A stretch of 64,000 bases of DNA from Staphylococcus xylosus NJ (GCF_000338275.1 NZ_ANMR01000006.1:62001-126000); one strand, 5' to 3'. Positions 21,782 to 33,688 are shown, counted from the first letter of the stretch. Program-made: numbers and translations. Notes: generated from the sequence alone by a model not told the origin.

Positions 21782-22915
21782 TTACTTATTATCTGTTCTA
21801 GGTAATGGATAAAAACCTTTATTGAATTGTTCCCAAAGTTTAGGTGGTAAATGATGTCTGTCTTTTCTATTTGGATCGAAGTGTGAGATAATTTCATCTT
21901 CTTTACCATCTTTAATTTTACTTATAAAGTTATGGTCTAATAATATTTCTCTGCCTAATGCAACAAGTTCAACATTAGTAGACTCAATCGCTTCAAGAGC
22001 TTGTTCCGCAGTAAAAATAGAACCAATACCTACTAAAGGCATGCGACCAGCTATCCACTCTAATAATAATTTAATTCGTTCTTGTCCTTTGTAATTACCT
22101 TCGCGCGTTTCTGAATGTATATCCATTAATGAAACATGTAAATAGTCTAAAGGCTTATCAATTAAGTGTTTTACTAAAGATTCAGTGATTTCCATACTTA
22201 TGCCAGGCGATTCTGCTTCTTCAGGTGAAAATCTATAACCTACAATAAAGTCTTCATTACCATATTGTTGAACTGTTTCAGTTACTTCATCAACAACGTT
22301 TAATGCAAATTTCAAACGGTCCTTGCCCCACTCATCTTCACGGCGGTTATAATAAGGTGATACAAATTGATGAATTAAGTAATGATTGGCACCGTGGATT
22401 TCAACACCATCGAATCCAGCTTCTATAACTCTGCGAGTCGCTTCGCCAAAAGCTTTAATAGTTTGCTTAATTTCATCTTCTGTAATTTCACGTGCGTGAT
22501 GTTCTTCTTGTTCACCAAAGCTTTTTAGTGAAATCGGCGTTGGCGCAGCTACATCTCCATTTGGAGTTAAATTCGGTAATGATTGTGCGCCACCATGATG
22601 AATTTGAACGACAGCTTTTGCCCCGTTTTTCTTCATAGCTTGAGCTAGACGTTTTAGTCCATCAATATTTGAATCGTGTGCTACAGATGGTTGTCCAGGA
22701 AATGCTTTCCCTAAATCTGTAACATTACTAGCAGCTGAAATAGCTAAGCCTACATCTTTCGAACGTTGTTCCATATAAACAACTTCCTCATTTGAAATAG
22801 ATCCGTCATCATTTGATGAAACATGAGTAAGTGGTGCTAAAACAAATCTATTATCTAAAACAACTTTATTAGGTAATGTTAATTTTTCAAAAAGTGGTTG
22901 AAACTTTTTATTCAT
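21782..22915 (-). CDS. NADH:flavin oxidoreductase, old yellow enzyme family
   Basis: FMN-dependent ene-reductase of 377 residues with a single TIM-barrel domain. Visible signatures are NRFVLAPLTHVSSNDDG near the N terminus, VQIHHGGAQS, FDGVEIHGANHYLIHQFVSPYYNRREDEWG (the HxxN substrate-binding pair in the family) and the C-terminal phosphate-binding LVGIGSIFTAEQALE and VALGREILLD. These enzymes reduce activated alkenes, quinones or nitro-compounds and often act in electrophile defence; the natural substrate is unknown. The ATG has AGGAGGAAAAG upstream. It is monocistronic, with its own strong hairpin. Confidence 0.92.
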   Translation of the reverse strand: MNKKFQPLFEKLTLPNKVVLDNRFVLAPLTHVSSNDDGSISNEEVVYMEQRSKDVGLAISAASNVTDLGKAFPGQPSVAHDSNIDGLKRLAQAMKKNGAKAVVQIHHGGAQSLPNLTPNGDVAAPTPISLKSFGEQEEHHAREITEDEIKQTIKAFGEATRRVIEAGFDGVEIHGANHYLIHQFVSPYYNRREDEWGKDRLKFALNVVDEVTETVQQYGNEDFIVGYRFSPEEAESPGISMEITESLVKHLIDKPLDYLHVSLMDIHSETREGNYKGQERIKLLLEWIAGRMPLVGIGSIFTAEQALEAIESTNVELVALGREILLDHNFISKIKDGKEDEIISHFDPNRKDRHHLPPKLWEQFNKGFYPLPRTDNK

Positions 22916-23162
22916 TTTACTTTTCCTCCTATGCGTTAAAACATTCGAACATCTTTAAAACACTTAAAGTTTTTAGTGCTTTTATAATTCTAACTATAAT
23001 AATCTGATATATAAATAAATATGCTCACGCATATATTTCTGCAATTTCCAAAATTATATTCTAAATAGCTGTTTTTTAAATACCTTTAGTATATTAGTAC
23101 TATAAAAAATTCTTCCTCTGAAAAGCGCTACTCACTATTTTTATTTACATATTATGAAAGTA

Positions 23163-23372
23163 TTATTTCTGCCACTTATTATTTTTTATAAAGTTTTTTA
23201 TTGAAAAAGATAAAGAAGACAACCCTATAGATACTAAAATAATAATTAATACATTTAGCAAAATACTTATAAAATTATAAGTCGGTAAATATATGTATAA
23301 GAAAAAAAGAGGAATTAGGAAAATCAAATCTAACCAACCTAAACCATTCATTGCGTCTTTTAAATTATTCAT
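23163..23372 (-). CDS. Small two-helix membrane protein, function unknown
   Basis: A 69-residue protein with two hydrophobic segments (about residues 15-30 and 34-55) and a lysine-rich tail ending NNKWQK, predicting both ends on the cytoplasmic side. I do not recognise a family. It is likely a real gene because AGAAGGTGAGAGA lies directly upstream of the ATG at an ideal distance and the composition is coherent. It stands alone between the OYE-family gene and the S1 gene, in a poorly conserved-looking stretch. Similar small membrane proteins are frequently strain-specific. Confidence 0.6.
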   Translation of the reverse strand: MNNLKDAMNGLGWLDLIFLIPLFFLYIYLPTYNFISILLNVLIIILVSIGLSSLSFSIKNFIKNNKWQK

Positions 23373-23832
23373 TCTCTCACCTTCTTTTATCTACAAATAA
23401 AATATGTCTTATCTTTAACTCAATGTTTTTCTACAACTGTTTTAAGTATATCTACAATTTTAATTCCAAGTATAACTAGCGACCGTGCTTTCATTGTCAA
23501 CAATTCCTATGCACGTCTAAATACTAAAACAATATAAGACTATTTAAAAACAACATTGTTAATACCTTATGAACTAAAAAGTTACGATTTTATATTGACC
23601 AATCGAACTATTTAACCCACCCCTTGTTTAATCATAGTCTTTAATGATGTGTGCTTTAACTTTCCAAATTAACACAAACTAGCCATTTGTCATTTAAACT
23701 CTTTACTAATTATTCTTAATTCCTCACTTATGAAAAAACTATTCAACTTCTTAATCTAAAAATACTTAGCCTTATAGAAGTTGTCCAACAAAGTGTAAAC
23801 GATCAAAACATAAACATTAAAAATCCCCCTAT
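23373..23832. other. AT-rich intergenic region with no recognisable gene
   Basis: There is no frame with a ribosome binding site and no repeat that I can recognise. It may be decayed sequence; only the yugI terminator at its right end is clear. Confidence 0.5.
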
Positions 23833-23877
23833 AAAAAAACTTAAGGCTAAGACATAAATTTATGTCTTAGCCTTAAG
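23833..23877 (-). terminator. Terminator of the S1-domain gene
   Basis: A perfect 19-bp palindrome (23840-23858 with 23859-23877, arm CTTAAGGCTAAGACATAAA) is followed on the minus strand by seven T. It lies 11 bp past the S1-gene stop and is related to the GAGACA-core hairpins (AAGACAT here). Confidence 0.85.
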
Positions 23878-23888
23878 AAAAGATGATT

Positions 23889-24269
23889 TTATTCATCTTT
23901 GATCGCATTTTTGGACTGTTTAATCCAAACCGGTAAGCGTTCTTTAATTGTTTGAAACCCATATCTTTCGGTTTCTTTAATTTCATCTAATACTGATTGC
24001 TTTTCTTTCTTACGCTCATAATTTTTAAAATAGTCATTATCCTTTAATGAAAGGTTTAATTTCCCCTCATCATCAATTGAAATTACTTTCGCTCTTACAA
24101 TTTGTCCTTCTGATAAAAACTTTTTTAAATTATGGACGTAATCATCCATAATCTCAGAAATATGGATTAATCCTTCAGCATTGTCAGGGGTTTCTACAAA
24201 AGCGCCATACGGTTGAATACCAGTCACACGAACTTTAATATGTTGACCTACTTTATAGTGATTATTCAA
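23889..24269 (-). CDS. yugI: S1 RNA-binding domain protein (YugI/GSP13-like)
   Basis: A 126-residue protein with one S1 OB-fold domain (about residues 5-75): VGQHIKVRVTGIQPYGAFVE, then GLIHISEIMDDYV, then EGQIVRAKVISIDDEGKLNLSLK. A charged C-terminal extension follows (KNYERKKEKQ). It matches the general stress protein 13/CvfD type, proposed to bind ribosomes or mRNA and tune translation under stress. The start is TTG at 24269 with AAGGGG about eight bases upstream; no closer ATG exists in the frame. It is monocistronic with a strong terminator. Confidence 0.88.
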   Translation of the reverse strand: MNNHYKVGQHIKVRVTGIQPYGAFVETPDNAEGLIHISEIMDDYVHNLKKFLSEGQIVRAKVISIDDEGKLNLSLKDNDYFKNYERKKEKQSVLDEIKETERYGFQTIKERLPVWIKQSKNAIKDE

Positions 24270-24630
24270 CGTGATAACCCCTTAATTCGTTTTACTTAAC
24301 ACTATTATAATAGCATACATTATAGGAAGGCACTAACATAAACATAGAAAAAGTTCACATTTTACAATTTTATATTGATAAAACTATTCCTAAATATGAT
24401 GTTTAAACATTGAGATATTGTCTTTGAAAGCCATATTTCACAATAATTTCGCACAAATGATTAATCCCTATTTAGCTAAAACTGACTTTATCTACCTTAA
24501 TTCAAGTTGTAAGCTGAATATTTTAGTTCTTAGAAAAATCCTATTACTTTCCTATTCGAAAATATATTGCTGTTGAAATATCCACTATTCATTGTTGGCA
24601 ATTCTATACCATATCCTTTTTAAATACCCA
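24270..24630. other. Intergenic region upstream of the S1 gene
   Basis: AT-rich, with no gene seen. A TATAAT box on the minus strand about 40 bp upstream of the TTG start probably belongs to the S1-gene promoter; no convincing -35 accompanies it. Confidence 0.4.
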
Positions 24631-24680
24631 TAAAAAAAAGAAGAGTAGAAATCAACACCACATTGATTTCTAAGCTCTTC
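24631..24680 (-). terminator. Terminator of ppiB
   Basis: Hairpin of GAAGAG plus TAGAAATCAA (24640-24655) with TTGATTTCTA plus CTCTTC (24663-24680), containing a 2-nt bulge and followed on the minus strand by eight T. It shares the GAAATCAA core with the terminators at 35231 and 54304. Confidence 0.8.
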
Positions 24681-24762
24681 TCCTAAAGTTTAGACTAAAT
24701 AATCAATCAGCTTATACATACTGAAAAAAGATAGTTATCTACAACTTCATATGTTTCATTTA

Positions 24763-25356
24763 TTATTCAATAATATCGATTGAATCAATTGTAATATCAT
24801 ATAATGGTTTGTCTTGTGGACCTACTTTTGTATTAGCAATGTCTTCTAATGTAGTTTTACCTTCAATTAATTGACCAAATACAGTATGTTTTTGATCTAA
24901 CCAAGGTGTGCCACCAGTTTCACCATAAGCTTTTACAATTGGCTCTGGCCAACCTCCGTCTGCTAATTGACTAAGCATTGATTCTGGTACTTCATTCATT
25001 TGAACAATGAAGAATTGAGAACCGTTTGTATTTGGACCTGCATTTGCCATTGAAAGTGCACCGTAGATATTAAACGCTTCTCTTGAAAATTCATCTTCAA
25101 AAGGTCCACCGAAAATACTTTCGCCACCCATACCTGTAGCAGTTGGATCTCCACCTTGTACCATAAAGTCATTAATTACACGGTGGAAAGTAACGCCATT
25201 ATAATAACCATTTTTAGCATGCGTAACAAAGTTTTCTACTGTTTTCGGTGCAACATCTGGTAATAATTTAAAGGTCATATCTCCCTTATTTGTATGCATT
25301 ACCATTTTAATTTCATTGTCATTTATTTCTGTGTTCAATTGAGGATAGTTCGTCAT
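24763..25356 (-). CDS. ppiB: Cyclophilin-type peptidyl-prolyl cis-trans isomerase
   Basis: A 197-residue cytoplasmic cyclophilin that speeds proline isomerisation during protein folding. Motifs in order are [41 protein letters not shown] with the catalytic arginine of [19 protein letters not shown], and [15 protein letters not shown]. An insertion ([15 protein letters not shown]) is typical of the staphylococcal form. The frame is open to 25401, but ATG 25356 has GGAGAATAAAA directly upstream and gives exactly the S. aureus length. It is divergent from kapB. Confidence 0.95.
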   Translation of the reverse strand: MTNYPQLNTEINDNEIKMVMHTNKGDMTFKLLPDVAPKTVENFVTHAKNGYYNGVTFHRVINDFMVQGGDPTATGMGGESIFGGPFEDEFSREAFNIYGALSMANAGPNTNGSQFFIVQMNEVPESMLSQLADGGWPEPIVKAYGETGGTPWLDQKHTVFGQLIEGKTTLEDIANTKVGPQDKPLYDITIDSIDIIE

Positions 25357-25391
25357 TTTTATTCTCCATTTCATGTTAAGATGATATATGT

Positions 25392-25400
25392 ATTCTAACA
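25392..25400 (-). promoter_or_regulatory. Extended -10 promoter element of ppiB
   Basis: The minus strand reads TGTTAGAAT (TAGAAT at 25392-25397) about 36 bp upstream of the ppiB start, in the short gap to divergent kapB. The -35 is weak. Confidence 0.45.
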
Positions 25401-25423
25401 CAAATGAAGGGATGTATTGAATT

Positions 25424-25804
25424 ATGTTATACCGTTTTTCACATAAAACTGGCAGTTATGGCGTAACAATTAAGGAAGAAAAAGAAAATAGAGTTCTTGT
25501 TCAAGTTGAACAAGTAATTAATCACCCTAAACAAGGAGATTTACACAATCCTACTGAAACTGAAAATGTTTTTTTTCATGAACGTAAAGCACTTAGTCAT
25601 TATGAAAAACGCTATACGACAAAATCACATCTTAGAGAATTCAATGCAGAAACTATGTCTTACATAGAATCATTACAACAAGCTATATCTAAATTAGAAG
25701 GTCAATTAAAAAGGCAAGATACATTGCATGCAACTAAGTCTCTCGACAATTTACAGCGCTTAAAGCATGATTATTCCATTCAATATAAACAAAATTTTGA
25801 ATAA
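25424..25804 (+). CDS. kapB: Kinase-associated lipoprotein B-like protein
   Basis: A 126-residue protein of the KapB family (named after the B. subtilis sporulation phosphorelay activator of KinB). An N-terminal small beta domain ([15 protein letters not shown] ... [20 protein letters not shown]) is followed by a helical, charged C-terminal half with coiled-coil character (about residues 75-110). Staphylococci lack sporulation and KinB, so the role here is unknown. There is no lipobox or signal peptide, so it is probably cytosolic. It begins 67 bp from the divergent ppiB. Confidence 0.88.
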   Translation: MLYRFSHKTGSYGVTIKEEKENRVLVQVEQVINHPKQGDLHNPTETENVFFHERKALSHYEKRYTTKSHLREFNAETMSYIESLQQAISKLEGQLKRQDTLHATKSLDNLQRLKHDYSIQYKQNFE

Positions 25805-25868
25805 AAATACCGTGTTTCTTCTTATTTAATAAAACATCTAACACAAGCGCTTCAAGGCTTCCTGACGT

Positions 25869-25897
25869 TTTTCAGAATAGTCGACTTCATGTATAAT
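25869..25897 (+). promoter_or_regulatory. Promoter of the mnh operon
   Basis: TATAAT at 25892-25897 has a weak -35 (TTTTCA, 25869-25874) at 17 nt, about 36 bp upstream of mnhA. A second TATAAT at 25903-25908 lies too close to the ribosome binding site to be the main one. Confidence 0.5.
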
Positions 25898-25932
25898 GGT
25901 TTTATAATACATTTTTAAAGGAGGATAAAATA

Positions 25933-28350
25933 ATGAGTTTGTTACATATATCGGTACTTTTACCGTTAATATTCGCACTCATTATTCCAATTGTATATCG
26001 TTTTTATAAACGCATACATTTAGGATGGTTTGTGTTACCTATCCCCGTCGTCTTATTTATATATTTCCTATCATATATTTCGCTAACCATGTCAGGAAAT
26101 AACATAATGCAAAAAGCCAATTGGATGCCGCACTTCGGTATGAATTTCAATTTATATGTTGACGGTTTAGGCTTATTATTCAGTTTGTTAATAACAGGCA
26201 TAGGTAGTTTAATTGTACTTTATTCCATAAGTTATTTAAGTCGACAAGAGCAACTGGGGAATTTTTATTGTTACCTATTGCTCTTTATGGGTGCTATGTT
26301 AGGTGTCGTATTATCAGATAATTTAATTATCTTATATTTATTTTGGGAATTAACTTCATTTTCTAGTTTCCTGCTCATCTCTTTTTGGCGTGATAAGCAA
26401 GCATCTATATATGGTGCTCAAAAATCTATGCTCGTTACGGTATTCGGAGGATTGTCACTTTTAGGTGGTATTATACTACTTTCAATCGCCGGCGGGACAA
26501 CAAGTATTCAAGAATTGATTCACAATGTTTCTGAAATTCAAACTAGCCCATTTTTTATTCTTTCATTGATTTTAGTTTTAATTGGGGCTATTACCAAATC
26601 GGCACAATTTCCATTTTACATATGGTTACCAGATGCCATGGAAGCACCAACACCAGTAAGTGCTTACCTACACTCAGCAACAATGGTTAAAGCTGGCCTT
26701 TATTTAGTTGCACGAGTGACTCCAATTTTTGCTGTTTCCCAAGGTTGGATTTGGTCAGTAACTTTGATTGGTCTAATCACATTATTATGGGCATCTTTTA
26801 ATGCTACAAAACAACAAGATTTAAAAGGTATTTTAGCGTTTTCTACAGTTTCACAATTAGGTATGATCATGTCTATGTTAGGTATCGGAGCAGTTAGCTA
26901 TCATTTTGAAGGCTCTGAAAGTCAACTTTATGTTGCTGCATTTACTGCTGCTGTTTTCCATTTAATTAACCATGCCACTTTTAAAGGCGCTTTATTTATG
27001 GTAACTGGTGCAATTGATCACTCAACAGGCACACGTGATGTAAATAAATTAGGTGGACTATTAACTATCATGCCGATTTCATTTACGATTACAATCATCA
27101 CTTCATTAAGTATGGCTGGTATACCGCCATTTAATGGTTTTTTATCTAAAGAGTCATTTTTAGAAAGTATGATTGAAATTACAAATGCTAATATATTTAG
27201 TTTAAATACGCTTGGCATATTAATTCCTATTATCGCAATTATTGGTAGTATTTTTACATTTGTTTATTCTGTCAGATTTATTGGTCAAATCTTTTTAGGT
27301 AGTCATAAAGTTGACGAATTACCTAAAAAAGCTCATGAAGTATCTATACTCATGCTAATTTCACCAGCGATTTTAGCTGTATTAGTTGTTGTGTTTGGTT
27401 TCTTCCCATCAATATTAACTGGCACAATAATTGATCCTGCCGTAAATGCAATTAGCCAATCAACCGGTAAACCTACAGAATTTCATATGTTCCATGGCTT
27501 TACACCAGCATTCTTCTCAACATTAGTTATTTATGTTATAGGTATTTTGCTCATATTTACTTTTGGTTATTGGATTCGTTTATTGCATTTACAACCAACC
27601 AAGCTCACATTAAATTATTGGTATGACAAATTTGGCCAAGTTACGCCGGATTATTCAGGTAAATTTACCGACTCTTATGTCACTGGATTTACTCGTAATA
27701 ACTTAATTATTATCTTTGCTTCATTAATAGTAATTACGTTAGTAACACTTTTAGTTACACCATTTAATATTGACTTTAAAGATGTAAGTGCAGTACGTCC
27801 ATTCGAATTAATCATTGTAGTATTAATTATTACTGCTGCTTCTATGATTATATTTGCTAAATCTAGATTGTTTAGCATTATCATGGCAAGCGCTGTAGGC
27901 TATTCTGTTGCCATATTCTTCATTTTCTTTGGTGCACCAGATTTAGCTCTTACACAATTTGTAGTTGAATCTATCTCAACTGCACTGTTCTTATTATGTT
28001 TCTATCACTTACCTAATTTAAATAGACATAAAGAAACACGTACTTTTAAATTAGTAAATATTGTTATTGCGGTTTGCGCAGGTATCGTTGTAACGGTACT
28101 TGGTTTAATTGCTTATGGTAATAGACATTTCGGCTCTATCGCTGAATTTTACAAATCAAATGTTTATGACTTAGCCCATGGTACAAACATGGTTAACGTT
28201 ATCCTTGTTGACTTCCGTGGTACCGATACTTTATTTGAATCTGCAGTACTTGGTATTGCTGGTTTAGGTGTGTATACAATGATTAAATTACGTACAAATA
28301 ATAATAAAAATGATGAAGGAGGTAAAAACGTTGAACAGACAGAAAAATAA
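25933..28350 (+). CDS. mnhA1: Na+/H+ antiporter subunit A (Mnh1)
   Basis: Large membrane subunit (805 residues, roughly twenty helices) of the heptameric Mnh/Mrp cation-proton antiporter, homologous to NuoL/ND5 of complex I. Conserved elements are [23 protein letters not shown], the channel-type [32 protein letters not shown] region and an ATFKGALF lysine helix. The last third (from about 640) corresponds to the fused MbhE/MrpA C-terminal domain, with [23 protein letters not shown] precedes the ATG. It is first of seven overlapping genes; the complex supports Na+ tolerance and cytoplasmic pH control. Confidence 0.96.
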   Translation: MSLLHISVLLPLIFALIIPIVYRFYKRIHLGWFVLPIPVVLFIYFLSYISLTMSGNNIMQKANWMPHFGMNFNLYVDGLGLLFSLLITGIGSLIVLYSISYLSRQEQLGNFYCYLLLFMGAMLGVVLSDNLIILYLFWELTSFSSFLLISFWRDKQASIYGAQKSMLVTVFGGLSLLGGIILLSIAGGTTSIQELIHNVSEIQTSPFFILSLILVLIGAITKSAQFPFYIWLPDAMEAPTPVSAYLHSATMVKAGLYLVARVTPIFAVSQGWIWSVTLIGLITLLWASFNATKQQDLKGILAFSTVSQLGMIMSMLGIGAVSYHFEGSESQLYVAAFTAAVFHLINHATFKGALFMVTGAIDHSTGTRDVNKLGGLLTIMPISFTITIITSLSMAGIPPFNGFLSKESFLESMIEITNANIFSLNTLGILIPIIAIIGSIFTFVYSVRFIGQIFLGSHKVDELPKKAHEVSILMLISPAILAVLVVVFGFFPSILTGTIIDPAVNAISQSTGKPTEFHMFHGFTPAFFSTLVIYVIGILLIFTFGYWIRLLHLQPTKLTLNYWYDKFGQVTPDYSGKFTDSYVTGFTRNNLIIIFASLIVITLVTLLVTPFNIDFKDVSAVRPFELIIVVLIITAASMIIFAKSRLFSIIMASAVGYSVAIFFIFFGAPDLALTQFVVESISTALFLLCFYHLPNLNRHKETRTFKLVNIVIAVCAGIVVTVLGLIAYGNRHFGSIAEFYKSNVYDLAHGTNMVNVILVDFRGTDTLFESAVLGIAGLGVYTMIKLRTNNNKNDEGGKNVEQTEK

Positions 28351-28759
28351 TTTAATCTTTCAATATTCAGCAGTTGTTATCTTCTTTCTCATCGTGATGT
28401 TTGGCTTATATTTATTTTTAGCTGGACATTATACACCAGGTGGTGGTTTCGTAGGAGGGTTATTACTTTCTAGTGCACTCGTGATTATTACAGTAGCTTT
28501 TGATATAAAAACGATGCGTAAAATTTTTCCTTGGGACTTTAAAAAATTAATCGGTATTGGCTTTTTCTTTTGTCTAGCCACGCCAATGGCCAGTTGGTTT
28601 TATCATAAAAACTTTTTCACGCATACACCATTTGAAATCCCATTAGTAATTTTAAAACCAATGGAGATGCATACTGCTACATTTTTTGATTTAGGCGTAT
28701 TATGCGCTGTTGTAGGTACAATAATGACTATAATATTAGCGATTGGAGAGAATGAGTAA
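28331..28759 (+). CDS. mnhB1: Na+/H+ antiporter subunit B (Mnh1)
   Basis: Membrane subunit of 142 residues with four helices, of the MnhB family. Typical segments are [24 protein letters not shown] and [18 protein letters not shown]. The frame is open to 28310, but TTG 28331 follows GGAGG with an eight-base spacer and reproduces the family length, so the start is TTG. It overlaps the mnhA 3' end by 20 bp, and its TAA stop shares a base with the mnhC ATG. Confidence 0.95.
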   Translation: MNRQKNNLIFQYSAVVIFFLIVMFGLYLFLAGHYTPGGGFVGGLLLSSALVIITVAFDIKTMRKIFPWDFKKLIGIGFFFCLATPMASWFYHKNFFTHTPFEIPLVILKPMEMHTATFFDLGVLCAVVGTIMTIILAIGENE

Positions 28760-29106
28760 TGGAAATAGTTATGATTTTTGTTTGTGGTATTCTCACTGCA
28801 ATGAGCGTCTATCTCATTCTTTCTAAAAGTTTGATACGTATCATTATTGGGACTACTTTACAAACTCACACAGCCAATTTATTTTTAATTACTATGGGTG
28901 GCCTTAAAAAAGGTGAAGTGCCAATTTATGAAAAAGGAATCACTTCATATGTAGATCCAATTCCACAGGCATTAATACTTACAGCTATAGTAATTTCGTT
29001 TTCTGTAACAGCATTTTTCTTAGTGTTAGCTTTTAGAAGTTATAAAGAATTAGGCACAGACAACGTAGAAAGTATGAAAGGAGTGCTAGACAATGATAGA
29101 GAGTAA
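28759..29106 (+). CDS. mnhC1: Na+/H+ antiporter subunit C (Mnh1)
   Basis: A 115-residue subunit with three helices, homologous to NuoK/ND4L. It contains [29 protein letters not shown] and the conserved [23 protein letters not shown]. The ATG overlaps the mnhB stop by one base, and its 3' end overlaps mnhD by 14 bp. Confidence 0.95.
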   Translation: MEIVMIFVCGILTAMSVYLILSKSLIRIIIGTTLQTHTANLFLITMGGLKKGEVPIYEKGITSYVDPIPQALILTAIVISFSVTAFFLVLAFRSYKELGTDNVESMKGVLDNDRE

Positions 29107-30589
29107 TCTCATTATTTCATTACTCGTCATACCAATGATTACTATTATCGCACTCATATTCATTGGGAAGCGCCCTAAGATAAAGCGCTACGTTGCCTTA
29201 TCAGGTACAGCTATTACATTAATTTTTGCAATTATTAATTTCCAGAATGTACTTAGAGATGGCCCTATTACATTAGAATTAGGTTCATGGGAAGCGCCAT
29301 ATAGTATTGTCTTTGTCCTTGATATATTTAGTGCCTTACTTGTCATCACCAGTTTGATTATAACGATGTTAATCATCCTTTATTCTTATCAATCTGTAGG
29401 TATAGAGCGCGAAACATACTACTATTATTTCGCAGTAATGTTTATGGTTACAGGTATAATTGGATCATTTATTACTGGAGATATATTCAACTTATTTGTA
29501 TTCTTTGAAGTATTCCTTTTAGCCTCATATATTTTGTTAGTTATAGGTGGAACAAAAATACAATTAAGTGAAACCATTAAATATGTACTTATCAACGTAA
29601 CTTCATCAGCTTTTTTTGTTATAGCTGTAGCTATGCTCTACTCTGTAGTCGGTACTTTGAATTTAGCTGATATTAGCGAAAAGATAAGCCAACTACCTGC
29701 TGAAGATAGCGGTATAATAACAATCATATTTATCATGTTTATCTTTGTTTTTGCAACTAAAGCTGGTGCATTTCCAATGTATATTTGGTTGCCAGGTGCG
29801 TATTATGCCCCACCGATTGCAATTATTGCATTCTTTGGTGCTTTATTAACAAAAGTGGGCGTATATGCCATTGCAAGAACAGCTAGTTTATTCTTTAATG
29901 ATTCATCGAACTTCTCATTTTATACAATATTATTCCTAGCATTACTCACTATTATTTTCGGGTGTGTCGGTGCTGTCAGCTATTTTGATACTAAAAAAAT
30001 CATACTTTATAACATCGTAATTGCTGTAGGCGTTATCCTAGTTGGTATTGCTATGATGAATCAAGCTGGAATGATGGGTGCGATATACTATACACTACAT
30101 GACATGTTAGTAAAAGCAGCATTATTTTTCCTAATTGGAGTTATGTATAAAATTACGAAAACACATGATTTACGTAAATATGGCGGTCTGATTAAAGATT
30201 ATCCAGTTTTAGGATGGACATTCTTTATCGCTGCATTAAGTTTAGCAGGCATACCACCACTAAGTGGCTTTTATGGTAAATTTTATATTGTACAAGCTAC
30301 CTTTGAAAAAGGATTTTACCTAAGTGGTATTGTTGTTTTACTTTCAAGTTTAGTAGTTCTTTATTCTGTAATTCGTATTTTCTTATTAGGCTTTTTCGGA
30401 AAATCTGAAGGTTATCAAGTAAACTCTAAGTTGCAATATAAAGGAATACTTACAATAGCAATCATTTCAGTCATTATTACAGTTGTTTTCGGACTTTCTG
30501 CAGATTGGTTGCAACCAATTATTAAAGATGCTGCTGAGACATTCTACAATCCTAGTATCTATAGAGACGCAGTATTGGGAGGTAAATAA
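29093..30589 (+). CDS. mnhD1: Na+/H+ antiporter subunit D (Mnh1)
   Basis: A 498-residue, fourteen-helix subunit related to NuoM/NuoN proton-pumping subunits. Key elements are [20 protein letters not shown] with the conserved glutamate, [22 protein letters not shown] with the conserved lysine, and a second lysine helix at [18 protein letters not shown]. It ends one base before mnhE. With MnhA it is the likely ion-translocating part of the complex. Confidence 0.96.
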   Translation: MIESNLIISLLVIPMITIIALIFIGKRPKIKRYVALSGTAITLIFAIINFQNVLRDGPITLELGSWEAPYSIVFVLDIFSALLVITSLIITMLIILYSYQSVGIERETYYYYFAVMFMVTGIIGSFITGDIFNLFVFFEVFLLASYILLVIGGTKIQLSETIKYVLINVTSSAFFVIAVAMLYSVVGTLNLADISEKISQLPAEDSGIITIIFIMFIFVFATKAGAFPMYIWLPGAYYAPPIAIIAFFGALLTKVGVYAIARTASLFFNDSSNFSFYTILFLALLTIIFGCVGAVSYFDTKKIILYNIVIAVGVILVGIAMMNQAGMMGAIYYTLHDMLVKAALFFLIGVMYKITKTHDLRKYGGLIKDYPVLGWTFFIAALSLAGIPPLSGFYGKFYIVQATFEKGFYLSGIVVLLSSLVVLYSVIRIFLLGFFGKSEGYQVNSKLQYKGILTIAIISVIITVVFGLSADWLQPIIKDAAETFYNPSIYRDAVLGGK

Positions 30590-30590
30590 T

Positions 30591-31697
<1,107 letters not shown>

Positions 31698-31752
31698 AAA
31701 TAGTTTACTTGGATTTGGTTTAGTACATTTCCCCTTCTCCAAGTGCTGTCTA

Positions 31753-31793
31753 TACAAAAAGGGAGAGACATGTGTCTCTCCCTTTTTGTATTT
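31753..31793 (+). terminator. Terminator of the mnh operon
   Basis: An 18-bp perfect stem (31753-31770 with 31773-31790, core AAAAAGGGAGAGACA) ends in a T-rich arm, 55 bp past mnhG. It also carries the GAGACA core. Confidence 0.85.
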
Positions 31794-31918
31794 ACTAAAC
31801 TTTTATATTCATATGTTTATTACTCTCATAATTTATTTACAAAATCAGTTGTTATAAAGTATATTACATGATATATTAAATCGTAATTATTACGATTTGA
31901 ATAAACGGGAGTGATTTT

Positions 31919-33124
31919 ATGACAACATGGACAATTATTGGTGGAGGATTACATGCAGTAACTATCGCTATTAAATTAAGATCTTTAGGTTTAAAGGCAT
32001 CACAATTATTAATTATTGATCCAAACCCTAATTTATGTGCTCAATTCGATAATTTTTCACAACGTATCGACATGCCTTATTTACGTTCACCATGTGTACA
32101 CCATGTACACCCTGACCCTTTTCATCTAAATCAATATGCAAAAAAAATGCATTATACTAATGCTGCATATGGACAATACAAACGACCTAATCGAAATATG
32201 TTTATGGACCATACACATGATTTAATTCATTCATATCATTTAAATTCCTGTCATATTCAAGGATATGTCAGTGATATTAAGCTGAATAAACAACAATGGC
32301 ATATGCAATTGAACAATCAAAGCTGGATTAGCTCAGACCATGTAATAGTTGCATTTGGTTGTAATCATGAAATATATGTTCCTAAACTATTTCAAAATCA
32401 ACCTGGAATTTCTCATATTTTTGAAAATGAACAAAATAATTATGCAGGTACATCTCATGTCGTTGGTAGCGGTATTTCTGCAGCTCACCTCACGTTAAGA
32501 CTTTTAAAGGAAAACAGTAATAATCAGATTCATTTATGGATGAATAAAGCTATAAATGTCCATGACTTTGACGCGGATCCTGGATGGCTAGGACCTAAAA
32601 ATATGAAAAAATTTAGTGCTATGCAATCTTCTATTGATCGTTTAAACACAATTAAAAATGAGAGACATAAAGGCTCTATGCCAAAAGAACTAGAATTAAG
32701 ACTTAAAAAGTATATTAAAGAGGGTCGTCTTAAAGTACATATCAACGAAATAACAGATATAATTAATCACCATATTTGCACTGACACTTATTGTATACAT
32801 TACGACCATATATTATTAGCTACAGGCTTTAAAGAAACGATTATGCAACAACCTTTAATCCAGCAATTAATAACAGAATATCAAGCTCCTGTATGTAGCT
32901 GTGGGCTACCTTCAATTACATCAACTTTAGAATGGCTCCCTAACCTTTATGTAAGTGGTGGATTGGCTGATTTAGAACTTGGGCCATTTGCGCGTAATAT
33001 TATGGGAGGACGTGAAGCCTCATTAAGAATCGGAGAAGCTTTTGAACATAAACAGTACAACAAATCACAGAAGCATTATTATAATCATAAGCCCTTAAAT
33101 ACCAAGCAAAGCATAAAACAATAA
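31919..33124 (+). CDS. FAD/NAD(P)-binding oxidoreductase, lysine N-hydroxylase-like fold
   Basis: Flavoprotein of 401 residues. An N-terminal FAD-binding motif (IIGGGLHAVTIAIKLR, residues about 7-22) is followed by a histidine-rich stretch near residues 60-75 and a second nucleotide-binding motif, VVGSGISAAHLTLRLL (about 181-196). A late LLATGF motif and GGLADLELGPFARNIMGGREA come near the end. The layout resembles flavin monooxygenases of the SidA/IucD/PvdA group, but it is probably not a siderophore gene because no synthetase is nearby. Its substrate is unknown. GGGAGTG precedes the ATG. It stands alone between the mnh terminator and the bidirectional hairpin at 33227. Confidence 0.8.
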   Translation: MTTWTIIGGGLHAVTIAIKLRSLGLKASQLLIIDPNPNLCAQFDNFSQRIDMPYLRSPCVHHVHPDPFHLNQYAKKMHYTNAAYGQYKRPNRNMFMDHTHDLIHSYHLNSCHIQGYVSDIKLNKQQWHMQLNNQSWISSDHVIVAFGCNHEIYVPKLFQNQPGISHIFENEQNNYAGTSHVVGSGISAAHLTLRLLKENSNNQIHLWMNKAINVHDFDADPGWLGPKNMKKFSAMQSSIDRLNTIKNERHKGSMPKELELRLKKYIKEGRLKVHINEITDIINHHICTDTYCIHYDHILLATGFKETIMQQPLIQQLITEYQAPVCSCGLPSITSTLEWLPNLYVSGGLADLELGPFARNIMGGREASLRIGEAFEHKQYNKSQKHYYNHKPLNTKQSIKQ

Positions 33125-33226
33125 AATATAAACACAATAACGAAATTTTTATTTTTTTATTCTAGATAAAACATTTCATTATAATTAAAGATGACTATAA
33201 TTAAAAATATCACTACTAAATAAAAC

Positions 33227-33276
33227 AAAAATAAAGGCCAGAATCATCTCAATAGATGTTTCTGGCCTTTATTTTT
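33227..33276. terminator. Bidirectional terminator between the FAD enzyme and thioesterase genes
   Basis: A 16-bp perfect stem (33227-33242 with 33261-33276, arm AAAAATAAAGGCCAGA) has an internal CATCT/AGATG extension and A/T ends for both convergent genes. Confidence 0.88.
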
Positions 33277-33281
33277 ATTAA

Positions 33282-33659
33282 TTAACGTTTTAATGGTTTT
33301 ATAGCAATAGTACCTCGCATTACACAAATTAATCTATCTTTATTATCTTTAATATCAATAGACCATACCTGTGTGGTTTTTCCTTCATGAATAATCGTAG
33401 CAGTTGCAAATATAGTCCCTTCAGTAGTTGAACCTATATGATTGCCATTCATTTCTAAACCAAGCGGTACATATTGTTCAGTATCAATTAAATAAGCAGC
33501 ACCCATAGAACATGCTGTTTCACCTAGTGCTAGACTAGCGCCTCCATGTAAATAGCCAAATGGCTGTTTTACATTGTCTGTCACAGGCATAGACATTACC
33601 ATTAAACCACGTTCTTGTTTCACAACTTTAATATCTAACGCATCTAACATATTAGCCAT
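33282..33659 (-). CDS. Hotdog-fold thioesterase, PaaI/YuxO-like
   Basis: A 125-residue single hotdog domain. The active-site loop GYLHGGASLALGETACSMGA (about residues 35-54) carries the HGG motif and a glutamate general base typical of acyl-CoA thioesterases of the PaaI/YdiI/MenI group. Close relatives include 1,4-dihydroxy-2-naphthoyl-CoA hydrolase for menaquinone synthesis, which is plausible in a menaquinone-using Staphylococcus, but the substrate cannot be fixed from sequence. GAGGTGA precedes the ATG. It lies 29 bp downstream of the YuiF-type gene, possibly co-transcribed. Confidence 0.88.
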   Translation of the reverse strand: MANMLDALDIKVVKQERGLMVMSMPVTDNVKQPFGYLHGGASLALGETACSMGAAYLIDTEQYVPLGLEMNGNHIGSTTEGTIFATATIIHEGKTTQVWSIDIKDNKDRLICVMRGTIAIKPLKR

Positions 33660-33688
33660 TGTGTCACCTCATTTTCTTTATATACCTT

